Shown piece after piece: positions 1-10,500 of a DNA stretch of 64,000 nt (positions within the stretch are counted from its first letter, which is position 1; each line of letters opens with the position of its first letter). Below the pieces are notes generated by a model that was not told the DNA's origin, did not search any database, and saw only the letters and a list, made by a program, of their open reading frames with translations. The DNA comes from Bos javanicus (lineage: Eukaryota > Chordata > Mammalia > Artiodactyla > Bovidae), in NCBI RefSeq assembly GCF_032452875.1, contig NC_083869.1, positions 82,206,501 to 82,270,500 of the forward strand. The letters run 5' to 3'. A program made the translations under genes and the position numbers.

Positions 1-245
1 TAATAATCATGCTGTTATAGTTAGATACATTGAATAAAGGAATTTAATACTATTCAAAGGCTATTTTATAAACCCTAGAACTCTATGAAAGTTAATTCAC
101 CAGATTCTGTGTACTATAAAATCTGCTTCCCGTATTTTGGCAACTACAAATGTATGTATGCTACTTTATTAGTATAGGAAAATTGACTATAAGAGATATA
201 CTTAAAAATAAAGTTTTCACTTTAATGAAATGGATTAGAGTTAAT
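1..245. other. AT-rich single-copy DNA
   Basis: No recognisable gene or repeat family. The short open frame starting at 150 is low-complexity AT sequence and runs into the TA tract downstream. Confidence 0.5.
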
Positions 246-345
246 TATATATATATATATATAATTAAATATATGTATATACAGTTACATATGTATATAC
301 ATATGTATCCCAACATATGTATATACAGTTAAATATATATACTTA
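246..345. repeat. TA-rich low-complexity block
   Basis: A TA run at 246-262 is followed by imperfect repeats built on a unit of the form ATATGTATATACAGTTA. The block leads into the palindrome that crosses the left boundary of the neighbouring LTR. Confidence 0.8.
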
Positions 346-371
346 ATTTAACTGTATATACATATGTTGGG
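309..371. repeat. Perfect 26-bp inverted repeat crossing an LTR boundary
   Basis: Positions 309-334 are the exact reverse complement of 346-371, with an 11-nt spacer. The right arm includes the last bases of flanking DNA and the first seven bases of the LTR (TGTTGGG). The left arm therefore contains an inverted copy of the LTR tip outside the LTR. Confidence 0.9.
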
Positions 372-1210
372 AGCCGCGTTAGGCATTACTGACAAAATGG
401 AGGCACGGCCCCAACCCCCTCTCCTCATCCCGCAGGCACAGTCCCAGGAAGAAGGAATTAGGTCTTGTGATTCTGACTTATTTTTTCCTTTCCTCAGCTG
501 GAAAGAATGCTAAGGTGCTTATTGTTCTTGAGAGGAGCATGAGAAGGCACAAAGCCTTCTGCAGTTGTGCCCAGAGAATAATCCATAAAATTAACCATTG
601 ACATTTGTTCAAGAATCTTTACTAAGAATGTTCCAGGATGAGCATATAGGCCACAGCTTGAGGCCATAGGAAGATTGTTATCTGAGACCTGTTTGTGAGG
701 GAAATGTTTATGGCAAAGGAAGTTAGCTGAATTTAGGGTTTAGGAATAATTAAGAATAGTTAGAAGCTAAAATTTAAGGAATGTTGTAGTGTTAGCATAT
801 TTTACTATAGCTTATAGAGATTAGGAATTTTAGAGACATTAATAGCTAGAAGCTGTTTTTAGTAGATAGTGAGCTTAGGATACTAGAGGCAAACAGGATT
901 TAGAAACATAAGAAATAAACTGAGGGATGTGGTATGCAGCCCAGACATAAGCATGAGTAAACACGATTCTGAGAGAATCGCTGAAGCAGGAACTCTGTTT
1001 CAAGGGCAACAATGAGACAATAAATCTGGGTGACAGGGAACTGAAAATGTCGAACCTCTGACCTAATGCTTTTGTCAAAGTATAAAAGAGAACCTGAAGC
1101 TTGAAATAAACATGCAGTCTCACACCTTGAGTCAGAGGCTGCATCATTCTCCGCTGACACAGCTCACCTCTTCAGGCTGATTCCCTGGCTGCTGGAGCTG
1201 GACTCTGGCA
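365..1210 (+). mobile_element. Solo LTR of a class II (ERVK-like) endogenous retrovirus
   Basis: The element runs from TGTTGGGAGCC to CTCTGGCA, so it has TG...CA ends and is 846 bp long. It is flanked by a perfect 6-bp duplication (TACATA at 359-364 and 1211-1216), the size usual for class II ERVs. A TATAAAA box lies at 1081-1087 and an AATAAA signal at 1105-1110, which sets the plus orientation. There is no internal gag/pol/env sequence on either side, so this is a solo LTR left by LTR-LTR recombination. The family assignment is inferred from TSD length and termini; the exact family name is not claimed. Confidence 0.85.
1081..1110 (+). promoter_or_regulatory. LTR TATA box and polyadenylation signal
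   Basis: TATAAAA at 1081-1087 is followed only 17 bases later by AATAAA at 1105-1110. This tight spacing resembles betaretrovirus-like LTRs, where the R region is short. Whether the LTR is still a promoter cannot be told from sequence. Confidence 0.6.
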
Positions 1211-1242
1211 TACATATGCAGCGAATTTTTCTTTATTTATAT

Positions 1243-1276
1243 CACACACACACACACACACATACACACACACACA
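1243..1276. repeat. (CA)n microsatellite
   Basis: An alternating CA tract with one CATA interruption, lying 33 bp after the LTR end. Confidence 0.95.
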
Positions 1277-1312
1277 GTCAAAATGTAACAAGTAAAAAGT
1301 AACACCTCAGTG

Positions 1313-1517
1313 TCAGTGCTTGATTGCTTAGTCACGTCTGACTCTTGTATCCCCATGTACTGTAGCCACCAGTCCACTGTTCATGGGATTTTTCAGGCAA
1401 GAATACTGGGGTGGGTGCCATTTCCTCCTCCAGGGAATCTTTCTGACCCAAGGATCAAAACTGCTACTCTTGCTTGGCAGGCAGATTCTTTACGACTGGG
1501 TCACCTGGGAAGCCAAA
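1313..1517 (-). mobile_element. Bov-tA SINE, minus strand
   Basis: Full-length tRNA-Glu-derived ruminant SINE read in reverse. The BovB-derived 3' part (GTCACGTCTGACTC...) comes first on the plus strand and the tRNA-like head (...CACCTGGGAAGCC) last. Imperfect candidate TSDs (AGTAACACCT / ACTAATACCT) flank it. Confidence 0.9.
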
Positions 1518-1539
1518 AAAACTAATACCTAATTTTTAG

Positions 1540-4500
1540 AGGATCTATCCCACATTGAAGGTCAGGAAGGGTGGCGGTGAGGAGATACCCCTCATCCAAG
1601 GTCAGGAGCAATGGCAGTGCTTTGCTGGAGCAGCCGTGAAGAGATACCCCACGCCCAAGGAAAGAGAAACCCAAGTAAGATGGTAGGTGTTGCAAGAGGG
1701 CATCAGAGGGCAGACACACTGAAACCATACACACAGAAAACTAGTCAATCTAATCACACTAGGACCACAGCCTTGTCTAATTCAATGAAACTAAGCCATG
1801 CATGTGGGGCAACCCAAGATGGGCGGGTCATGGTGGAGAGATTTGACAGAATATGGTCCACTGGAGAAGGGAATGGCAAACCACTTCAGTATTCTTGCCT
1901 TGAGAACCCCATCAACAGTATGAAAAGGCAAAATGATAGGAAACTGAAAGAGGAACTTCCCAGATCAGTAGGTGCCCAATATGCTACTGGAGATTAGTGG
2001 AGAAATAACTCCAGAAAGAATGAAAGGATGCAGCCAAATCAAAAATAATACCCAACTGTGGATGTGACTGGTGATAGAAGCAAGGTCCAATGTTATAAAG
2101 AACAATATTGCATGGGAACCTGGAATGTCAGGTCCATGAATCAAGGCAAATTGGAAGTGGTCAAACAAGAGATAGCAAGAGTGAATGTTGACATTCTAGG
2201 AATCAGTGAACTGAAATGGATTGGAATGGGTGAATTTAACTCAGATGACCATTATATCTACTACTGCAGGCAGGAATCCCTCAGAAGAAATGGACTAGCC
2301 ATCATGGTCAACAAAAGAGTCTGAAATGCAGAACTTGGATGCAATCTCAAAAACGACAGAATGATCTCTGTTCATTTCCAAGGCAAACCATTCAGTATCA
2401 CAGTAATCCAAGTCTATGCCCCAACCAGTAATGCTGAAGAAGCTGAAGTTGAATGGTTCTATGAAGACCCACAAGACCTTTTAGAACTAACACCCCCCCC
2501 CCAAAAAAAAAAGAGATGTCCGTCTCATTATAGGGGACTGCAACGCAAAAGAAGGAAGTTAAGAAACACCTGGAGTAACAGGCAAATTTGGCCTTGGAAT
2601 ATGGAAAGAAGCAGGGCAAAGACTAATAGAGTTTTGCCAAGAAAATGCACTGGTCATAACAAACACCCTCTTCCAACAACACAAGAGAAGACTCTATACA
2701 TGGACATCACCAGATGGTCAACACCAAAATCCGATTGATTATATTCTTTGCAGCCAAAGATGGAGAAGCTCTATACAGTCAGCAAAAACAAGACCAGGTG
2801 CTGACTGTGGCTCAGACCATGAACTCCTTATTGCCAAATTCAGACTTAAATTGAAGAAAGTAGGGAAAACCACTAGACCATTCAGGTATGACCCAAATCA
2901 AATCCCTTATGATTATACAGTGGAAGTGAGAAATAGATTTAAGGGCCTAGATCTGATAGATAGAGTGCCTGATGAACTATGGAATGAGGTTCGTGACATT
3001 GTACAGGAGACGGGGATCAAGACCATCCCCATGGAAAAGAAATGCAAAAAAGCAAAATGGCTGTCTGGGGAGGCATTATAAATAGCTGTGAAAAGAAGAG
3101 AAGTGAAAAGCAAAGGAGAAAAAGAAAGATATAAGCATATGAATGCAGAGTTCCAAAGAATAGCAAGAAGAGATAAGAAAGCCTTCTTCAGCGATCAATG
3201 CAAAGAAATAGAGGAAAACAACAGAATGGGAAAGACTAGAGATCTCTTCAAGAAAATCAGAGATACCAAAGGAACATTTCATGCAAAGATGGGCTCGATA
3301 AAGGACAGAAATGGCATGGACCTAACAGAAGCAGAAGATATTAAGAAGAGATGGCAAGAATACACAGAAGAACTGTACAAAAAGATCTTCATGACCCAGA
3401 TAATCACGATGGTGTGATCACTGACCTAGAGCCAGATATCCTGGAATATGAAGTCAAGTGGGTCTTAGAAAGTATCACTACGAACAAAGCTAGTGGAGGT
3501 GATAGAATTCCAGTTGAGCTATTCCAAATCCTGAAAGATGATGCTGTGAAAGTGCTGCTCTCAAAATGCCAGCAAATTTGGAAAACTCAGCAGTGGCCAC
3601 AGGACTGGAAAAGGTCAGTTTTCATTCCAATCCCAAAAAAAGGCAATGCCAAAGACTGCTCAAATACCGCACAATTGCACTCATCTCACACGCTAGTCAA
3701 GTAATGCTCAAAATTCTCCAAGCCAGGCTTCAGCAATATGTGAACCGTGAACTTCCTGATGTTCAAGCTGGTTTTAGAAAAGGCAGAGGAACCAGAGATC
3801 AAATTTCCAACATCCGCTGGATCATGGAAAAAGCAAGAGAGTTCCAGAAAAACATATACTTCTGCTTTATTGACTATGCCAAAGGCTTTGACTGTGTGGA
3901 TCACAATAAACTGTGGGAAATTCTTCAAGAGATGGGAATACCAGACTACCTGATCTGCCTCTTGAGAAATGTGTATACAGGTCAGGAAGCAACAGTTAGA
4001 ACTGGACATGAAACAACAGACTGGTTCCAAATAGGAAAAGGAGTACGTCAAGGCTGTATATTGTCACCCTGTTTATTTAACTTATATTCAGAGTAATCAT
4101 GAGAAATGCTTGACTGGAAGAAACACAAGCTGGAATCAAGATTGCCTGGAGAAATATCAATAACCTCAGATATGCAGATGACACCAGCCTGATGGCAGAA
4201 AGTGAAGAGGAACTAAAAGGCCTCTTGATGAAAGTGTAAGAGGAGAGTGAAAACGTTGGTTAAAGCTCAACATTCAGAAAACGAAGATCATGGCATCTGG
4301 TCCCATCACTTCATGGGAAATAGATGGGGAAACAGTGGAAACCGTGTCAGACTTTATTTTGGGGGGCTCCAAAATCACTGCAGATGGTGACTGCAGCCAT
4401 GAAATTAAAAGACACTTACTCCTTGGAAGGAAAGTTATGACCAACCTAGATAGCATTTTCAAAAGCAGAGACATTACTTTGCCAACAAAGGTTCGTCTAG

Positions 4501-4962
4501 TCTAGGCTATGGTTTTTCCTGTGGTCATGTATGGATGTGAGAGTTAGACTGTGAAGAAGGCTGAGCACCGAAGAATTGATGCTTTTGAACTGTGATGTTG
4601 AAGAAGACTCTTGAGAGTCCCCTGGACTTCAAGGAGATCCAACCAGTCCATTCTGAAGGAGATCAGCCCTGGGATTTCTTTGGAAGGAATGATGCTAAAG
4701 CTGAAACTCCAGTACTTTGGCCACCTCATGCGAAGAGTTCACTCATTGGAAAAGACTCTGATGCTGGGAGGGATTCTGGGCAGGAGGAGAAGGGGACGAC
4801 AGAGGATGAGATGGCTGTATGGCATCACTGACTCAATGGATGTGAGTCTCAGTGAACTCCGGGAGTTGGTGATTGACAGGGAGGCCTGGCGTGCTGCGAT
4901 TCATGAGGTCGCAAAGAGTCAGACATGACTGAGTGACTGATTTGATCTGATCTGTTCTGATA
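1540..4962 (+). mobile_element. BovB (RTE-clade) LINE, near full length
   Basis: A copy of about 3.4 kb of the ruminant BovB LINE, an element acquired by horizontal transfer in the ancestry of ruminants (family knowledge). It includes the 5' region (GAGATACCCC motifs around 1580-1660), endonuclease region (about 2050-2860), linker (about 2860-3420), reverse transcriptase (about 3420-4250) and 3' region, ending in the usual GACTGAGTGACTGA-type tail. The reading frame is broken many times, so the copy cannot be autonomous. Confidence 0.93.
2058..4474 (+). pseudogene. Broken BovB endonuclease/reverse-transcriptase ORF
   Basis: In an intact element this would encode one polyprotein with an APE-type endonuclease and a reverse transcriptase that nicks target DNA and copies BovB (and SINE) RNA in the nucleus. 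Seen here: an endonuclease N-terminus (GTWNVRSMNQGK, then ELKWIGMGEFNSDDHY) at 2058-2324 ending in a stop. A second frame from 2361 shifts at a C10/A10 homopolymer at about 2493-2512. The GDWNAK-like motif is altered to GDCNAK. Reverse-transcriptase pieces lie at 3088-3417, 3351-3704 and 3566-4096, with GVRQGCILSPCLFNLY followed by a stop at 4094. The YADD catalytic motif lies in another segment at about 4171-4182. Confidence 0.9.
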
Positions 4963-5309
4963 TAAAGCTAAAAAGCAAATGTAAAAAAAAAAAATCTTAA
5001 AATTTTTCTAAGCAATGCAGAATGGATTTGAAAATGAAAGTTAAAAATAAAAATAGAAATTCAAGATAATGGATGATTAAGATTATATGAATGTAGTAAG
5101 CACTATATGTCTTCAAAAGAGAGAAAAATACATTGAGAAAAGCCTTATTTGAAAAGATAATAAAAACAGTCTTGAAGACTAGAGAGCATTTGGGTAAAAG
5201 GTAAGTAAGAAAACTAAAATTTACTTGAGTTTAGTGAAGATTTATATAGTTTGATTGGATAAATATTTCTTAACAGTTCAGATGAAATAAAGAAGGTGTA
5301 ATAACTTGG
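4963..5309. other. AT-rich single-copy DNA
   Basis: No recognisable feature apart from a short A12 run near 4983. Confidence 0.5.
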
Positions 5310-5793
5310 TATCTATGGTAGACTGAATAGATGATACCCAAGGATGTCTCTACCCTAATCTTTGAAAACTGCAGATATACAACCTTAGGTATTGCAGGCA
5401 TGATTGCGAACATTTAGATGAGATGATTATCTTAAAGGGCCTACTGTAATCACAGGGTACTTCTAGAAGGAAGGCAGGAGGATCTGAATCAAAAAAGGCA
5501 ACATGAGGACAGGCAGCAGAATCAGGGAAAGAGATGTGATTATGCTCACTGATGGCCCTGAAGATGGAGGAAGGGGCCATGAACCAAGGAATGCAGTTGG
5601 CCTCTAGAAACTGGAAAATGGATTCTTTTTTCAGAGTCTTCATGATAAAATAGCCCTTGGTTACCCTTTGACTTCAAGTCAATTAAGAGAGATTTCAGAC
5701 TTCTGGCCTCCAAAACTGTAAGATAATAATATTTTAAGCCACCAGTTCTGTGGTAACTTGTTACAGTAGTAGGAAACTCATATAAGATCATTC
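5310..5793 (+). mobile_element. MLT1-type (ERVL-MaLR) LTR, plus strand
   Basis: The start (GGTAGACTGAATAGATGATACCC) and end (CTCCAAAACTGTAAGATAATAATATTTTAAGCCACCAGTTCTGTGGTAA, then GTAGGAAACTCATATA) follow the pattern of old mammalian MaLR LTRs. It is diverged and solo. Subfamily is not assigned. Confidence 0.75.
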
Positions 5794-6203
5794 ACCATCA
5801 CTGAGCCCTGACTCCTAGGTATATTGCCATGAATGTGAAATAAGCGCTTTGAGGGGAAAAAAAAAAAAAAAAGGCAGAATAATGCAAAGCAGCTAGTGCT
5901 GATGGAAAGAAGAGCCACAGTGAAGAAGACAATGAAGAAGAGCCACATTAAATTAGTTAACTAAGTCACAATTAATTATAAATAATTAATTAAAATGTAG
6001 TGGTCTGTAAGTATTTCCCATTTTGTAAACTGTGGCCACTTTTTATTCTTTGACATCTCTCATCTCTATACACACACGTTTGCACTTTTTAATTATATTT
6101 ATGTATTTCTTCATTATACTAATGATTCTATAAATTTTTGTATGTGGAAATACTATTAATATAGGTTTTATATTTTATTCCATTGGCAATATAACTTAGA
6201 ATT
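5794..6203. other. AT-rich DNA with A17 run
   Basis: Contains an A-run near 5860-5876 and AATTAATTA-type low-complexity sequence near 5960-5995. No gene is evident. Confidence 0.5.
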
Positions 6204-6560
6204 CAATTCAATTCAGTTCAGTTGTTCAGTCGTGTCCAACACTTTGTGACCCCAATGGACTGAAGCACGCCAGGCCTCCCTGTCCATCTCCAACTCCTGG
6301 AGTTGATGCCATCCAACCATTTTATTCTCCATCGTCCCCTTCTCCTCCCTCCTTCAATCTTTCCCAGCATCAGAGTCTTTTCAAATGAGTCAGTTCTTCG
6401 CATCAGGTGGCCAAAGTATTGGAGTTTCAGCTTCAACATCAATCCCTCCAATGAATATTCAGGACTAATTTCCTTTAGGATGGACTGGTTGGATCTCCTT
6501 GTAGTCCAAGGGACTTCCAAGAGTCTTCTCCAACACCACAGTTCACAGTTCTTCCTTCTT
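6204..6560 (-). mobile_element. BovB 3' end, 5'-truncated, minus strand
   Basis: Begins on the plus strand with the BovB tail repeat (AATTCAATTCAATTCAGTTCAG), continues through the 3' region and ends near CAACACCACAGTTCACAG. An open stretch of 119 codons on the minus strand is the C-terminal BovB frame (PWTTRRSNQSILKEISPEYSLEGLM). Confidence 0.9.
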
Positions 6561-6826
6561 AAGAAAACCTCGCTCAATTAAATATAGTCTGTGAACTTGA
6601 GACTTAGTATAGAAAAAGTTAAATTCTTAGGTTTATAATTTCCAAATAATTGAAACTCACTTTAAAAACACTGATCTAGAAAACCAAGCCTTCAAATGCA
6701 AGAGCCAGATTTTATGAGATAAATGAGTTTTTCAATTCCAAATTTTATGTCTTAAAATCTTCCATCAAAAAATGTTATACCATTAAAAAAAACCTCCATA
6801 ATGATATAATATCCAGCTTTTACTGA
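6561..6826. other. AT-rich single-copy DNA
   Basis: No recognisable feature. Confidence 0.4.
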
Positions 6827-7096
6827 GCCTCAATGGCACCCCACTCCAGTACTCTTGCCTAGGAAATCCCATGGACGGAGGAGCCTGATAGGCTACAGAC
6901 CGTGGGGTCTTGAAGAGTTGGACACAACTGAACGACTTCACTTTGACTTTTCACTTTCATGCATTGGAGAAGGAAATGGCAACCTGCTCCAGTGTTCTTG
7001 CCTGGAGAATCCCAGACACGGGGGAGCCTGGTGGGCTGCTGTCTCTTGGGTCACACAGAGTTGGACACGACTGAAGCGAATTCACAGCAGCAGCTA
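6827..7096 (+). mobile_element. BOV-A2 dimeric SINE, plus strand
   Basis: Two BOV-A monomers in tandem (6827-6960 and 6963-7096), each with the CCACTCCAGT(A/G)TTCTTGCCT core, joined by the CACTTT-rich linker. It ends in the AGCAGCAGC tail typical of this Bovidae/Cervidae SINE. Confidence 0.92.
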
Positions 7097-7154
7097 AGGA
7101 TAATCAATAGTATCAGCATTATTCTTCAAAACTATATTAGAATTTGTCACTATA

Positions 7155-7170
7155 CCATTTAAAAATTTTT
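7155..7170. repeat. L1 target-site duplication, left copy
   Basis: CCATTTAAAAATTTTT here matches CCATTTAAAATTTTT at 15699-15713 with a one-base difference in the A run. The poly(A) tail of the minus-strand L1 merges with the T run. Confidence 0.8.
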
Positions 7171-7516
7171 TTTTTATTTTCCCCAATTTTATTTTATTTT
7201 TAAACTTTACATAATTGTATTAGTTTTGCCAAATATTAAAATGAATCCGCCACAGGTATACATGTGTTCCCCATCCCGAACCCTCCTCCCTCCCCATACC
7301 ATCCCTCTGGGCCGTCCCAGTGCACCAGCCCCAAGCATCCAGCATCATGCATCGAACCTGGACTGGCAACTCGTTTCCCACATGATACTTTACATGTTTC
7401 ATTGCCATTCTCCCAAATCTTCCCACCCTCTCCCTCTCCCACAGAGTCCATAAGACCGTTCTATACATCAGTGTCTCTTTTGCTGTCTCGTACACCGGGT
7501 TATTGTTACCATCTTT
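7166..7516 (-). other. L1 3' UTR with poly(A) tail
   Basis: Contains the bovine L1 3' UTR with a G-rich strand in L1 orientation (GGATGGGGAACACATG..., on the minus strand). It ends in A-rich sequence with AATAAA-type signals (TTTATT on the plus strand at 7173-7178 and again near 7187-7200). The same segment recurs as truncated copies at 15948, 17829, 41876 and 51640. Confidence 0.9.
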
Positions 7517-10500
7517 CTAAATTCCATATATATGCGTTAGTATACTGTATTTATGTTTTTCCTTCTGGCTTACTTCACTCTGTATAATAGGCTCCAGTTT
7601 CATCCACCTCATTAGAACTGATTCAAATGTATTCTTTTTAATGGCTGAGTAATACTCCATTGTGTATATGTACCACAGCTTTCTTATCCATTCATCTGCT
7701 GATGGACATCTAGGTTGCTTCCATGTCTTGGCTATTATAAACAGTGCTGCGATGAACATTGGGGTACACGTGTCTCTTTCCCTTCTGGTTTCCTCAGTGT
7801 GTATGCCCAGCAGTGGGGTTGCTGGATCATAAGGCAGTTCTATTTCCAGTTTTTTAAGGAATCTCCACACTGTTCTCCATAGTGGCTGTACTAGTTTGCA
7901 TTCCCACCAACAGTGTAAGAGGGTTCCCTTTTCTCCACACCCTCTCCAGCATTTATTATTTGTAGACTTTTGGATCGCAGCCATTCTGACTGGTGTGAAA
8001 TGGTACCTCATAGTGGTTTTGATTTGCATTTCTCTGATAATGAGTGATGTTGAGCATCTTTTCATGTGTTTGTTAGCCATCTGTATGTCTTTTTTTGAGA
8101 AATGTCTATTTAGTTCTTTGGCCCATTTTTTGATTGGGTCGTTTATTTTTCTGGAGTTGAGCTGTAGGAGGTGCTTGTATATTTTTGAGATTAGTTGTTT
8201 GTCGGTTGCTTCATTTGCTATTATTTTCTCCCATTCTGAAGGCTGTCTTTTCACCTTGCTAATAGTTTCCTTTGATGTGCAGAAGCTTTTAAGGTTAATT
8301 AGGTCCCATTTGTTTATTTTTGCTTTTATTTCCAATATTCTGGGAGGTGGGTCATAGAGGATCCTGCTGTGATGTATGTCAAAGAGTGTTTTGCCTATGT
8401 TCTCCTCTAGGAGTTTTATAGTTTCTGGTCTTACGTTTAGATCTTTAATCCATTTTGAGTTTATTTTTGTGTATGGTGTTAGAAAGTGGTCCAGTTTCAT
8501 TCTTTTACAAGTGGTTGACCAGATTTCCCAGCACCACTTGTTAAAGAGATTGTCTTTAATCCATTGTATATTCTTGCCTCCTTTGTCGAAGATAAGGTGT
8601 CCATATGTGCGTGGATTTATCTCTGGGCTTTCTATTTTATTCCATTGATCAATATTTCTGTCTTTGTGCCAGTACCATACTGTCTTGATAACTGTGGCTT
8701 TGTAGTAGAGCCTGAAGTCAGGTAGGTTGATTCCTCCAGTTCCATTCTTCTTTCTCAAGATCGCTTTGGCTATTCGAGGTTTTTTGTATTTCCATACAAA
8801 TTGTGAAATTATTTGTTCTAGCTCTGTGAAAAATACTGTTGGTAGCTTGATAGGGATTGCGTTGAATCTATAAATTGCTTTGGGTAGTATACTCATTTTC
8901 ACTATATTGATTCTTCCAATCCATGAACATGGTATATTTCTCCATCTATTAGTGTCCTCTTTGATTTCTTTCACCAGTGTTTTATAGTTTTCTATATATA
9001 GGTCTTTAGTTTCTTTAGGTAGATATATTCCTAAGTATTTTATTCTTTCCGTTGCAATGGTGAATGGAATTGTTTCCTTAATTTCTCTTTCTGTTTTCTC
9101 ATTATTAGTGTATAGGAATGCAAGGGATTTCTGTGTGTTGATTTTATATCCTGCAACTTTACTGTAGTCCTTGATTATTTCTAGTAATTTTCTGGTGGAC
9201 TCTTTAGGATTTTCTATGTAGAGGATCATGTCATCTGCAAATAGTGAGAGTTTTACTTCTTCTTTTCCAATTTGGATTCCTTTTATTTCTTTTTCTGCTC
9301 TGATTGCTGTGGCCAAAACTTCCAAAACTATGTTGAATAGTAATGGTGAAAGTGGGCACCCTTGTCTTGTTCCTGACTTTAGAGGAAATGCTTTCAATTT
9401 TTCACCATTGAGGATAATGTTTGCTGTGGGTTTGTCATATATAGCTTTTATTATGTTGAGGTATGTTCCTTCTATTCCTGCTTTCTGGAGAGTTTTTATC
9501 ATAAATGGATGTTGAATTTTGTCAAAGGCTTTCTCTGCATCTATTGAGATAATCATATGGTTTTTATTTTTCAATTTGTTAATGTGGTGTATTACATTGA
9601 TTGATTTGCGGATGTTGAAGAATCCTTGCATCCCTGGGATAAAGCCCACTTGATCATGGTGTATGATCTTTTTAATGTGTTGTTGGATTCTGATTGCTAG
9701 AATTTTGTTAAGGATTTTTGCATCTATGTTCATCAGTGATATTGGCCTGTAGTTTTCTTTTTTTGTGGGATCTTTGTCAGGTTTTGGTATTAGGGTGATG
9801 GTGGCCTCATAGAATGAGTTTGGAAGTTTACCTTCCTCTGCAATTTTCTGGAAGAGTTTGAGCAGGATAGGTGTTAGCTCTTCTCTAAATTTTTGGTAGA
9901 ATTCAGCTGTGAAGCCGTCTGGACCGGGGTTTTTGTTTGCTGGAAGATTTTTGATTACAGTTTCAATTTCCATGCTTGTGATGGGTCTGTTAAGATTTTC
10001 TATTTCTTCCTGGTCCAGTTTTGGAAAGTTGTACTTTTCTAAGAATTTGTCCATTTCTTCCACGTTGTCCATTTTATTGGCATATAATTGTTGATAGTAG
10101 TCTCTTATGATCCTTTGTATTTCTGTGTTGTCTGTTGTGATCTCTCCATTTTCGTTTCTAATTTTGTTGATTTGATTTTTCTCCCTTTGTTTCTTGATGA
10201 GTCTGGCTAATGGTTTGTCAATTTTATTTATCCTTTCAAAGAACCAGCTTTTGGTTTTGTTGATTTTTGCTATGGTCTCTTTTGTTTCTTTTGCATTTAT
10301 TTCTGCTCTAATTTTTAAGATTTCTTTCCTTCTACTAACCCTGGGGTTCTTCATTTCTTCCTTTTCTAGTTGCTTTAGGTGTAGAGTTAGGTTATTTATT
10401 TGACTTTTTTCTTGTTTCTTGAGGTGTGCCTGTATTGCTATGAACTTTCCCCTTAAGACTGCTTTTACCGTGTCCCACAGGTTTTGGGTTGTTGTGTTTT

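Noticed and set aside
365..1210. Possible full provirus using the LTRs at 365 and 48267
   Set aside because: The LTRs belong to different families, each has its own 6-bp TSD, and no gag/pol/env lies between them.
1611..1997. 128-codon open frame
   Set aside because: It falls in the 5' region of the broken BovB and is not a known BovB protein; the endonuclease frame begins later, near 2058.
5546..5791. Minus-strand open frames of 81 and 97 codons (5350-5791)
   Set aside because: They are antisense to an old MLT1-type LTR and show no protein family motif.
7896..8357. 153-codon plus-strand open frame
   Set aside because: It is a shadow frame antisense to the intact L1 ORF2, as are those at 8376, 9228, 10194 and 10419.
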